Positions 33,786 through 41,576 of a stretch of 64,000 nt of DNA are shown here, piece after piece. A model generated the notes under the pieces. It was not told the origin of the DNA. It saw only the letters and a list, made by a program, of their open reading frames with translations, and ran no database searches. Location of the stretch: the NCBI GenBank assembly GCA_018240015.1, contig JAFEGJ010000001.1, forward strand, positions 426,250-490,249, read 5' to 3'. Numbering within the stretch: position 1 is the first letter of the stretch; every line of letters starts with the position of its first letter. Origin of the DNA: Verrucomicrobiota bacterium. Lineage in GTDB: Bacteria; Chlamydiota; Chlamydiia; Chlamydiales; Rhabdochlamydiaceae. The position numbers were made by a program, and so were the translations under genes.

Positions 33786-33803
33786 GATGTTAACTCAGCG
33801 GGG
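33777..33803. other. hairpin between avd and the template repeat
   Basis: CCCCACTGAG (33777-33786) and CTCAGCGGGG (33794-33803) pair at nine of ten positions around the loop ATGTTAA. In the template RNA (minus strand) the hairpin would begin 12 bases after the template repeat. On the plus strand it contains the avd stop codon but has no following T-run, so a terminator role is unlikely. It is a candidate structural element of the template RNA. Confidence 0.6.
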
Positions 33804-33815
33804 AATAAACAGGAT

Positions 33816-33898
33816 TTCCGCAGGCCCCCAACGCCAATGTTGTCGTTGTCGTAGTTGTTGTTGACGTTGAGGCCGCCGGCCGCGAAGCCCCCAACAAC
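33816..33898 (-). repeat. DGR template repeat (TR)
   Basis: On the minus strand this 83-bp segment matches VR2 over its full length, with a core made almost wholly of AAC and GAC codons (15 adenines in 30 bases). Such AAC codons maximise the amino acids reachable when adenine is randomised, as in other DGR templates. The flanks are GC-rich and lack adenine. Beyond CTGCGGAA, template and VRs diverge (ATCC against GTTC), as expected for the IMH/IMH* difference. TR runs in the same direction as the reverse transcriptase. It lies in an open frame (33704-33925) that I do not consider a gene. Confidence 0.92.
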
Positions 33899-34256
33899 GA
33901 CGAAAAGGTCAGCGCCGATGTCCATCTATTACACCAGAAGTGGAGACATGATAGGTCTATCTTCACTCTTTGTATTTTATTTGTAGACAAGAGCTGCTAG
34001 TGCAACTCACTCTCACCAGACATCGGCACGAAGTTCTGTCTTGATGTGCGCTACGATGATTCGTAAACCATACATATTCTGACATCGAATAAAACGAACT
34101 GTTTCGGGTGGACCATCACTGGTCCTTCATAACCAAAACAAATTAAAATTACCGTATTTTTGAATTTGAGACATATATTTCTTACTTCAAGGGGGGGGTG
34201 AACGATTTTGTCCAACCACAACCCCCTTCTTTTTTTTCTAAACCTGGGGGAGTACC
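33899..34256. promoter_or_regulatory. intergenic region upstream of TR and tsp
   Basis: No gene was found in this stretch. It should contain the promoter for the template RNA (minus strand) and for tsp (plus strand). Just before tsp, AAGGGGG at about 34189-34195 can pair with CCCCCTT at 34222-34228, followed by a run of eight T's. This is a terminator-like hairpin on the plus strand or a leader structure. GGGGGAG at 34246-34252 is the tsp ribosome binding site. Confidence 0.45.
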
Positions 34257-36233
34257 ATGGGCACGGATATTTACAAAAATAACTCTCCTTGCCAAAGTAA
34301 TAAAAAGGTCAAAGATATGATCCGTGGACTTGTATTTTTTATTTTTCTCTGCACAACTCTATGTGCCGGCACACCTCCGCTTCTGAAGAAATCGGATATT
34401 CGGCCGACTATGGAGGAGCTCTTTAGCTACCATATTGAGAGCCGGGAATTGACTCCCGTGGTAGTGAAACGGTCGTTTAAATCATTAATTGAACAATTCG
34501 ATCCTCAAAAAATGTATTTGCTCTATAGCGAAGTGAAGCCCTTTCTGGAGCTGACGAGCACCGATATCGAAAGCGCAATCGATCATTATTCGAGCGACGA
34601 ATACCCTGACTATGAGAACCTTACGAGGCTTTTTGCGAAGGCGACAGCGAGAGCGCAATCTCTGCGTAAACAAATCGCTGCGGAGCTTTTTGCGCAGGAC
34701 AATATGGCCGCAAAGGTCGATCCTGGTTATCAATACGCTGCCGATGAGGCGCAGCTCAAAGAGCGCATTCGAGGGCAATTTGTTCGCGTCCTCGAAAATG
34801 AACGGGCTGCCAATGCCGATCCCGCCTATTGGACTCTTGAGCGCAAACAAAAAGTTGTCGCTCTCATTGAAAAAATGTTTCAACGCTTTGAAGCGACCTA
34901 TGCTGGGGGGCCTAAAGAAGAGCACTATTTTGCAATGCACCTTCTCAAGGCTCTGGCAAGGAGTTTAGATGCTCATACGGCCTATTTTAGCCCTCAAGAG
35001 GCTTTTGAGATGCGCACGGCCCTCGAGAAGCAATTTGAAGGGGTAGGCGTTGTTTTAAAAGAAGGAGTTGACGGTGTTCAGATTTCTGACCTGATCAAGG
35101 GCGGACCTGCTGAACGCAGTGGAAAGATTGAAGTGGGCGATCTCCTCGTCGAAATCGATGGAAAATCGGTTACACAGGCTCCTTATGAAGAAGTCCTCGA
35201 GCGTCTCAAGGGACAAGGTAAAAAAGATATTAACTTAGGACTGAAGCGAGAGGACACCGTAGTCCGCGTAACCCTTCAGCGAGAAAAAATTTTAATGCAA
35301 GATGATCGGCTGACCTATACGGCCGAGCCATTCGCTGATGGATTCATTGGCAAACTAACGCTTCCTTCTTTCTACGAAAGTTTCGATGCTCCTAGCTGCG
35401 AGACGGATATTCGCGAGGCTCTCAAAGATCTTAAACGGCGCGGCAAGCTCTATGGCCTTGTGCTCGATATGCGCGAAAACCTCGGCGGTTTCTTGAGCCA
35501 AGCTGTGAAAGTTGCGGGTCTGTTCATTACCAGCGGAGTGGTCGTCATTTCTAAATATGCGCAAGGCGAAGTCCAGTACATGCGCAATGTCGATCCGCGC
35601 GTCTATTTCAATGGCCCTCTTGTGATTTTGACCTCTAAAGCCTCTGCTTCCGCCGCAGAAATCGTCGCTCAAGCTCTGCAAGATTATGGCGTTGGACTTG
35701 TCGTGGGAGACAAAACAACCTATGGCAAAGGAACTATCCAATATCAAACTGTCACTGACGACGATGCAACAACCTTCTTCAAAGTCACCGTCGGCCGTTA
35801 CTACACAGTATCAGGACGTTCTACTCAAATCGATGGCGTGCAAGCCGATCTCGTCGTACCGTCGCAATTTGCTCCCTATTCCATTGGCGAGCGCTTCCTT
35901 GAATATCCTTTAAGCAGCGACCGCATCGCCGCAGCCTACAACGACAATCTTGTCGATGTCGATGGACAAACGAAATTGTGGTTCCAGCGTAACTACTTGC
36001 CCAACATCCAAAAGAAAGAATCGGCCTGGCGCAAAATGCTTCCGGCTCTCGAGAAAAACAGTGCTTACCGCATACAGCACGATCCCAACTTTAAGCTTTA
36101 TATCGAGCAGATTAAACCGATTGCAGAAGGATCCAGCGCTAAGGTCAATTGGGGAAATGACGATCTACAAATGATGGAAGCTGTCAACATCGTCAAGGAC
36201 ATGATTTCTCTTGAGCAAAAAAAACCCTCATAG
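34257..36233 (+). CDS. tsp: tail-specific protease Tsp (C-terminal processing, S41)
   Basis: Tsp degrades proteins from their C-termini in the periplasm; the Chlamydia homologue (CT441) is also active on host proteins. The 658-residue protein has a signal-like segment (GLVFFIFLCTTLCAG), a PDZ domain at about 260-345 (GVGVVLKEG, then GGPAERSGKIEVGDLLVEIDGKSV), and the S41 site: serine in SKASASAAEIVAQ and lysine in TTYGKGTIQ about 25 residues later. GGGGGAG supports ATG 34257; an ATG at 34317 would give a more typical signal peptide. In Chlamydia tsp lies beside rpsL; here the retroelement separates them. Confidence 0.93.
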   Translation: MGTDIYKNNSPCQSNKKVKDMIRGLVFFIFLCTTLCAGTPPLLKKSDIRPTMEELFSYHIESRELTPVVVKRSFKSLIEQFDPQKMYLLYSEVKPFLELTSTDIESAIDHYSSDEYPDYENLTRLFAKATARAQSLRKQIAAELFAQDNMAAKVDPGYQYAADEAQLKERIRGQFVRVLENERAANADPAYWTLERKQKVVALIEKMFQRFEATYAGGPKEEHYFAMHLLKALARSLDAHTAYFSPQEAFEMRTALEKQFEGVGVVLKEGVDGVQISDLIKGGPAERSGKIEVGDLLVEIDGKSVTQAPYEEVLERLKGQGKKDINLGLKREDTVVRVTLQREKILMQDDRLTYTAEPFADGFIGKLTLPSFYESFDAPSCETDIREALKDLKRRGKLYGLVLDMRENLGGFLSQAVKVAGLFITSGVVVISKYAQGEVQYMRNVDPRVYFNGPLVILTSKASASAAEIVAQALQDYGVGLVVGDKTTYGKGTIQYQTVTDDDATTFFKVTVGRYYTVSGRSTQIDGVQADLVVPSQFAPYSIGERFLEYPLSSDRIAAAYNDNLVDVDGQTKLWFQRNYLPNIQKKESAWRKMLPALEKNSAYRIQHDPNFKLYIEQIKPIAEGSSAKVNWGNDDLQMMEAVNIVKDMISLEQKKPS

Positions 36234-36714
36234 GCGCATTCTAGGTGTCGATCCCGGGACAATAGTCACCGGGTACGGCATCATCGAGCAGACCGATCAA
36301 GGACTGGTCGTCGTCGATTTTGGGTGCATCCGTCCTCCTCCCAAACTCCCGCTCCCTCAAAGATATCTCGTTATCTTCAACGGTATTAGTCATCTGATCG
36401 AGAAACATGCCCCCTCGGCACTCTCTGTCGAAACACAGTTCGTGCAAAAAAATATCCAAAGCGCCATGAAACTCGGCATGGCCCGTGCCTCTGTTCTCCT
36501 TGCCGCTGCAAGCCGCGGCCTCGAAATCTTTGAATACGCTCCGCGCAAAGCCAAAAAAGCCGTGGTCGGAAATGGCGGAGCGAGTAAACTCCAGGTGCAG
36601 CGCATGATCCAAATGATTCTCAAGCTCACCACACTGCCTGAGCCCGAAGATGCCGCCGATGCACTTGCACTCGCTGTCTGTCATGCCAATGCCCAAAGGA
36701 TGATTTATGTTTGA
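36211..36714 (+). CDS. ruvC: Holliday junction resolvase RuvC
   Basis: RuvC cuts Holliday junctions after RuvAB branch migration. Catalytic acidic residues are in ILGVDPGTIVTGYGI, SVETQFV and EPEDAADALALAVCH. At 167 residues it is normal. The start is a TTG at 36211 inside the tsp 3' end (23-base overlap); the next possible start would remove the first catalytic aspartate. Its stop overlaps the ruvA ATG, so both are made together. Confidence 0.95.
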   Translation: MSKKNPHRRILGVDPGTIVTGYGIIEQTDQGLVVVDFGCIRPPPKLPLPQRYLVIFNGISHLIEKHAPSALSVETQFVQKNIQSAMKLGMARASVLLAAASRGLEIFEYAPRKAKKAVVGNGGASKLQVQRMIQMILKLTTLPEPEDAADALALAVCHANAQRMIYV

Positions 36715-37288
36715 ATATATTCGTGGAAAACTTGCCCTTGCCTCTCCCAATAAAGCCGTCATTGATGTTCACGGCGTGGGCTATAGCATTTTGATAGGGC
36801 TGAGTTCATTCGGACGCTTGCCGCAGCTCGGACAAGAGGTTCAATTTTTTATCTCTCCCGTCATCCGCGAAGATGCACATCTACTTTTTGGTTTTCTGAC
36901 GACCGAAGAGCGCGATCTCTTTGAAAAACTCAATCAAGTGAATGGCATCGGTCCTAAAATCGCGATGGCTTTTCTGGGGCACCTCTCCATCGAAGCGCTC
37001 CAAGAAGCGATCCAGCAGGGCAATAGTTCACTTCTTTCGAAAGTTCCAGGCATCGGCAAAAAAACAGCTGAGCGTGTGATCATCGACTTGAGGGATAAAG
37101 TGCAAGGTGTTAAGGCGCCGACAAAAACAGTCGCGCCAGGCCAAGGAGTGGCGACCGATGCCATTGGAGCCCTTCTCAATCTGGGCTATCCGCTTCCAAA
37201 AGCCCAACAGGCGATTCAAAAGATAATGAGCGAATCTAAGGACCTCGATTTGGGGCGATTGATTGCGGCTGCACTTCGGGTGATTTAA
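36707..37288 (+). CDS. ruvA: Holliday junction helicase subunit RuvA
   Basis: RuvA binds Holliday junctions and loads RuvB. The 193-residue protein has the OB-fold start FEYIRGKLALASPNKAVIDVHGVGYSILI, two helix-hairpin-helix motifs (LNQVNGIGPKIAMAFL, LLSKVPGIGKKTAERVIIDL) and the C-terminal RuvB-binding domain (DAIGALLNLGYPLPKAQQAIQ). It overlaps ruvC by eight bases. The 3' end overlaps the convergent F-box gene by 53 bases. ruvB is not in the window. Confidence 0.96.
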   Translation: MFEYIRGKLALASPNKAVIDVHGVGYSILIGLSSFGRLPQLGQEVQFFISPVIREDAHLLFGFLTTEERDLFEKLNQVNGIGPKIAMAFLGHLSIEALQEAIQQGNSSLLSKVPGIGKKTAERVIIDLRDKVQGVKAPTKTVAPGQGVATDAIGALLNLGYPLPKAQQAIQKIMSESKDLDLGRLIAAALRVI

Positions 37289-38123
37289 TCAGTGAGCACA
37301 ATTCATTGTGGTCTTCGAAATAGAATTCAACCTTTGGCTGAATTTCTGGGTTGAGGATTTCGGTATAAGTTAAGGCGAATAAGAATTCTTTTTGTTCGTT
37401 TGCTGCACGGGGGAACGATTTTTCGATTTTTTTCATTATCCATGAGTCTTTCGAAATAATATCAGATTTTAAAACAGAATAAACTCTTAAGGATTTTCTA
37501 GATTTCTTTGTAGCTTTGTTGATAATCCCTGAATCACTATAAAACGAATACTCGAATTTTGGTCCATCGTTTAGTATTGTAAGACCAATGCTATTGCTAC
37601 CGCTCATTTTAGGCGCCAAAAATAAAAAGGGCTTATTTTCATTCGTAGTTCCTACCGCATAAAAACCCATTTTTTCGATTAACCACCAAGCGGAGCAATA
37701 CTTTTTACTCGAATCCCAAGTCGCTCCACACGATGGAAGAAAGATGTTATTGCCCGTTAAATCAGTTTTTTTAGTTTCTTCTTTAAATTTTTCAAGCATC
37801 ATTGATTGAGTAAGGCTATTTAATTCTAAAAATGCTTTGCTCGCTTTTACATCAGAGCTATCAAGGAAAAAGTCTTTGCATCGAGTGAAAAGCGATTTTG
37901 GTAATTTGTGAAAATATTGCATTTTCTGGATTAAAATAGTGTTCATGTGGGTTTCTTCAGATAACAACTTATGAGAATCATTATCAATGGCTGTTTTAAA
38001 CGTTTTACAGACTTGTCTGGCTTCTCTGAGTTCGGGTTCCTTTAAAAAGGATAAGACTGTACATAGCATCTCATCGGGTAGATTCTCGATAAGACTTAAT
38101 TGCCTAGTTGTTGTATTTATCAT
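37236..38123 (-). CDS. F-box protein 3 (no variable repeat)
   Basis: The frame opens at 38156, but ATG 38123 has GGAG six bases upstream, giving 295 residues. The F-box is near the N-terminus (LIENLPDEMLCTVLSFLKEPELREARQVCKTFKTAI, about 11-46). The rest has a possible small globular domain (GNNIFLPSCGATWDSSKKYCSAWWLIEKMGFYAVGT) that I do not recognise. It has no membrane segment and no C-terminal GGLRKF tail, so it is not a retroelement target. It is AT-rich relative to the ruv genes, suggesting separate acquisition. A role as a host ubiquitin-ligase adaptor is inferred from the F-box only. Confidence 0.75.
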   Translation of the reverse strand: MINTTTRQLSLIENLPDEMLCTVLSFLKEPELREARQVCKTFKTAIDNDSHKLLSEETHMNTILIQKMQYFHKLPKSLFTRCKDFFLDSSDVKASKAFLELNSLTQSMMLEKFKEETKKTDLTGNNIFLPSCGATWDSSKKYCSAWWLIEKMGFYAVGTTNENKPFLFLAPKMSGSNSIGLTILNDGPKFEYSFYSDSGIINKATKKSRKSLRVYSVLKSDIISKDSWIMKKIEKSFPRAANEQKEFLFALTYTEILNPEIQPKVEFYFEDHNELCSLIKSPEVQPQSIAPNRGP

Positions 38124-38320
38124 AAATAACTCCAAATATTTAAAGAAATTATACACAAATATTAATTATTTTATCAATCAAATACTTGAAAAACACAGGT
38201 GTTTAACATTCAGTTAGTTGTGCAACATCTTCCTTGATGAGGAAGGAACGCCTTCTCTGTTAGGGAGTTAAAATATGAAAAAACACGGTTTAAATTTGCT
38301 GAAAGTGGTACCATTTCCCC

Positions 38321-39676
38321 ATGCATTTTAACCATCGCCCCTATCAAAAAGGAGAGACGATCGCTGCTATCGCGACAGCGCCTGGCGAGGGCGCTGTTGC
38401 GATCGTCCGTATTTCTGGGGACAAAGCGATCGAAGTTGCGCAAAAAGTCTATTCAGGTCGCCTAGATCAGTATGCTAGCCATACCCTTCACTTTGGAAAG
38501 ATTATTGAAAATGACGCCGTTGTTGATGAAGTATTAGTGGCCGTCATGCGGGCCCCTCGCTCTTATACCGGTGAAGATACCGTCGAGATCCAATGTCATG
38601 GAGGAAGTTTAATTTCCCGCAGGGTTCTTGAAGTGGTGCTTCGTGCCGGTGCACGCGCAGCTCTTCCGGGAGAATTTACCTTCAAAGCCTACATGAACGG
38701 CAAACTCGATCTCGCACAAGCGGAAGCTGTGCAACAACTGATTGCCGCTAAAAATGATTTAGCTGTCAGCGCTGCAGGTCAGCAGCTCAAAGGCGTGCTT
38801 TCTTCGAAGATAGAAGAGCTGCAAAAAGAACTGGTCGATATCGCAGCGATGTTAGAAGCTTGGGTCGATTTTCCTGAAGAGGGTCTCGAATTTGCTGCAA
38901 TACCAGATGTGATCAGAGCGCTAGAAAAAACGCGTTGGAAAATTCAGCATCTTCGAGACACATTTCAGGATGGGAAAATTGTCCATGAGGGGCTGTCGCT
39001 GTGTTTGGTAGGCGCACCCAACGTGGGCAAATCTTCGCTCATGAACGCGCTGCTTGGTAAGGAACGGGCGATTGTGACGGATGTGCCAGGAACGACGAGG
39101 GATTTATTGGAAGCCGAGATGCGTCTGGGCGGTCTTCATTTCAAGCTACTCGATACGGCAGGAATTAGAGAAACAACTGAAGTAATCGAAAGGGAAGGGA
39201 TTCGCAGGTCGATGGCAGCGATGATAGATGCCGATGTGATTCTTTTTGTTCTCGATGCAGGGCGCGCAGTGTCGGATGAAGAAAAGCAGTTATTGGAGCA
39301 AGCGCCTCAACATAAAACAATTCCTATTTGGAATAAAATTGACGTAGCCAGCGCTCCTGCAGGAGCGCTGGGCGTTTCTGCTAAAACAGGAGAAGGATTA
39401 GAGGCATTGAAAGCGGCTATCGATCAGAAAATTTGGCGCTTTGGTCCTCCTTCGAAGGAAGAAGTCGTCATTACGAGCGCGCGTCATCATGAGGCGCTCC
39501 ATGCGGCTGCAGCTTCCATTGATCAGCTGATCGTTGGGCTCCGCTCAGGGACATCGCCGGAATTTTTAGCTTCCGATATGCGTGCAGCGCTCTTTGAGCT
39601 GGGAACCATTATCGGTATGGATATAACAGAGGATATTTTGTCGGCGATTTTCTCAAAATTCTGTGTGGGCAAATGA
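38321..39676 (+). CDS. mnmE: tRNA modification GTPase MnmE
   Basis: MnmE, with MnmG, modifies the wobble uridine of certain tRNAs. The 451-residue protein has the folate-binding N-domain (GETIAAIATAPGEGAVAIVRISG), GTPase motifs GAPNVGKSSLMNALLG and DVPGTTRD with DTAGIRET, and the conserved C-terminal CVGK, whose cysteine is typical. No ribosome binding site is visible before the ATG. The stop overlaps nth by four bases. Gene order mnmE-nth-psd-secA follows Chlamydia. Confidence 0.97.
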   Translation: MHFNHRPYQKGETIAAIATAPGEGAVAIVRISGDKAIEVAQKVYSGRLDQYASHTLHFGKIIENDAVVDEVLVAVMRAPRSYTGEDTVEIQCHGGSLISRRVLEVVLRAGARAALPGEFTFKAYMNGKLDLAQAEAVQQLIAAKNDLAVSAAGQQLKGVLSSKIEELQKELVDIAAMLEAWVDFPEEGLEFAAIPDVIRALEKTRWKIQHLRDTFQDGKIVHEGLSLCLVGAPNVGKSSLMNALLGKERAIVTDVPGTTRDLLEAEMRLGGLHFKLLDTAGIRETTEVIEREGIRRSMAAMIDADVILFVLDAGRAVSDEEKQLLEQAPQHKTIPIWNKIDVASAPAGALGVSAKTGEGLEALKAAIDQKIWRFGPPSKEEVVITSARHHEALHAAAASIDQLIVGLRSGTSPEFLASDMRAALFELGTIIGMDITEDILSAIFSKFCVGK

Positions 39677-40293
39677 CACCCAAAGAAATACAAAAAATCC
39701 TCGATGAAGATTTTCCCCATCCGGAAATTCCCCTCAAACACGAGACACCTTATCAACTTCTTGTTGCGGTTGTACTTTCAGGTCGCTCGACCGACGCTAT
39801 GGTTAACCGTGTGACGCCGTATCTGTTTGCTAAAGCTAAGACGCCAGAAGAGATGGTGAAGCTGAGTGTGGAAGAGATCCGCCTGATCATTAAGCCGTGC
39901 GGTCTATCTCCGACGAAAGCTAAAGCGATCCACCGATTGTCCGAGATCTTGCTCGAAAAATATAAAGGAAAAGTGCCGCGTAGTTTAGAAGAGCTCGAAG
40001 AACTTCCCGGTGTTGGTCATAAGACAGCTTCAGTTGTGGTCGCGCAGGCGTTTGGGATTCCGGCGTTTCCTGTCGATACGCATATTCATCGGTGTGCAAA
40101 ACGGTGGGGGCTGTCGAAGGGGAAAAATGTCGTGCAGACAGAGCGCGATTTGAAAAAAGCATTTCCCCGAAAATCCTGGATCAAAGTCCATCTGCAGATT
40201 ATCTATTTTGCGAGAAAATTTTGTCCCGCACTCCGGCATGACTTAAAAAAATGTCCCATTTGTTCAAAGCGGAGCGAACGCTTTACCGAGTGA
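39673..40293 (+). CDS. nth: endonuclease III
   Basis: Nth removes oxidised pyrimidines and cuts the abasic site in base-excision repair. The helix-hairpin-helix LEELPGVGHKTASVVVAQAFG with catalytic lysine, the FPVDTHIHRCAKRWGL region with catalytic aspartate, and the four-cysteine cluster motif near the end (C-P-A-L-R-H-D, then KCPICSKR) are all present. The length is 206 residues. Its 3' end overlaps the convergent psd gene by 30 bases. Confidence 0.96.
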   Translation: MTPKEIQKILDEDFPHPEIPLKHETPYQLLVAVVLSGRSTDAMVNRVTPYLFAKAKTPEEMVKLSVEEIRLIIKPCGLSPTKAKAIHRLSEILLEKYKGKVPRSLEELEELPGVGHKTASVVVAQAFGIPAFPVDTHIHRCAKRWGLSKGKNVVQTERDLKKAFPRKSWIKVHLQIIYFARKFCPALRHDLKKCPICSKRSERFTE

Positions 40294-41172
40294 CTGCCCG
40301 AACTTACATAGGGTCTCAATCTTACGATGAGAATTTGAAATCAGATCTGCATCGAACGTAATCCGGAAAGGTTCGAACAGCAAAATCACACAAGATCCCC
40401 CGAAGGAAAAATATCCCTTTTCTGCGCCTCGAATTTGATGTTGCCCAGGAGCAAAAGTCTGATGGATCGTGCCGACATATGTTGCGCCGATTTCAAGATA
40501 AAGTATTGTTCCGAAATGGTGCGTATGGAGTGGTGTCAGGACGCGTTTATTGGTCGTTAAGTAGTGAATATTGCGACGAAGCGCAATCGGGCTGACAGAG
40601 TAGAGTTTTCCGTGGATTTCTTGGGGGCTATCGGGCTCGCAATCGGCGGGAAAGTGGAAACGATGATAATCGGGCGGCGCAAGCCTAGCAATCGCAATCG
40701 ATCCGTGTGCATATTTGTGGGCTAGGATCGGGCTGTTTAAGAGCTCTTCGAGATGGAATTTATGTCCCTTGATCCAAAAGCCGTCGCAGGCATGGATGTT
40801 TTCATAGACGAGATAGCGGCCATCCGCGGGGATAAGAGCTACATCTGCTCCTGGGGCAAGAGGTCGGGGCTTGATTTTGCGGATGAAAAAATCGTTGAAG
40901 CATTTGTAAGAAGAAACGGGCTGGGCAAATTCCGAGGTGTCGACGTTAAAGCGTCGGATGAAGGGAGCGATTTTTGCCTTTGTGAAAAACCGTTTTTGGA
41001 TCCAGCCATACAAGTGGGAAGCGATAGAGGATGCGCAGATGAGGGGAAGAAATACGAAGGAGAGAATTTTTTCCCACCATCTTTCTCCGTAGAGAATGCG
41101 CAGGAAAAAACCACCATAAACGAGTTCGGTATGTTCCTGTTTAGAAAGCCTATCGATATAACGGATAATCAT
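40264..41172 (-). CDS. psd: phosphatidylserine decarboxylase
   Basis: Psd makes phosphatidylethanolamine at the inner membrane. The 302-residue proenzyme has YKCFNDFFIRKIKPRPL, DGRYLVYENI, the histidine-rich RLAPPDYHRFHFPADC and the autocatalytic site YFSFGGSCVILLFEP, where cleavage before the serine would create the pyruvoyl group. One membrane-prone segment is near residues 40-58. It overlaps nth at its 3' end and the next upstream gene by four bases. Confidence 0.95.
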   Translation of the reverse strand: MIIRYIDRLSKQEHTELVYGGFFLRILYGERWWEKILSFVFLPLICASSIASHLYGWIQKRFFTKAKIAPFIRRFNVDTSEFAQPVSSYKCFNDFFIRKIKPRPLAPGADVALIPADGRYLVYENIHACDGFWIKGHKFHLEELLNSPILAHKYAHGSIAIARLAPPDYHRFHFPADCEPDSPQEIHGKLYSVSPIALRRNIHYLTTNKRVLTPLHTHHFGTILYLEIGATYVGTIHQTFAPGQHQIRGAEKGYFSFGGSCVILLFEPFRITFDADLISNSHRKIETLCKFGQSLGKAFAPL

Positions 41173-41510
41173 GGCGGTGCAGGCGCTTTTTTATTGGCGA
41201 TGGAGCTGAGGAAACGAAGTTCATCGATGTAGCTAGGTGGAAAGAGAGCTTCGTAGCGGTTCTCTTCAATTTTTTTCAGAATCTGGTCAGCTAAAGCAAC
41301 CATTTGCGCGGCTTGGACTTTGCTTTGCTCGCCTTCTGTAAATTTGATCTGTTCTTTCTCGAGATTTTCCATGAGGGATTTAAGTTCGAGTTGGACGGTA
41401 AGTTGCCGCTGAGTGCGATCGATCATTTCTTCGACTACTTCCTGAGAACCGAAGCTCATTAAAAGAAATGATATAAATACTATTTTAAATTGGATGAACC
41501 TAAGCGCCAT
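41169..41510 (-). CDS. exported or membrane-anchored helical protein
   Basis: From the ATG at 41510 the product is 113 residues with a hydrophobic N-terminus (FIQFKIVFISFLLMSFG), a signal peptide or anchor, and a long helical part (EEMIDRTQRQLTVQLELKSLMENLEKEQIKFTEGEQSKVQAAQMVALADQIL) likely to form a coiled coil. The frame extends to a TTG at 41549. It overlaps psd by four bases and diverges from secA. No family recognised; an envelope role is likely only from the signal. Confidence 0.6.
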   Translation of the reverse strand: MALRFIQFKIVFISFLLMSFGSQEVVEEMIDRTQRQLTVQLELKSLMENLEKEQIKFTEGEQSKVQAAQMVALADQILKKIEENRYEALFPPSYIDELRFLSSIANKKAPAPP

Positions 41511-41576
41511 TACCTTAGAGAAGATATTTGTCCGTGGGATTAATTTCAACGGCGTGCTAAAATGGTAAGTAACATT

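Noticed and set aside
33704-33925. A 73-codon minus-strand frame through the template repeat, ending part of the avd antisense strand
   Set aside because: Its reading matches the variable-repeat protein only because the template is homologous to it. It has no ribosome binding site and overlaps avd; template repeats are normally not translated.
34020-34140. Possible small RNA or tRNA-like fold upstream of tsp
   Set aside because: I found no T-loop consensus and no consistent cloverleaf pairing.
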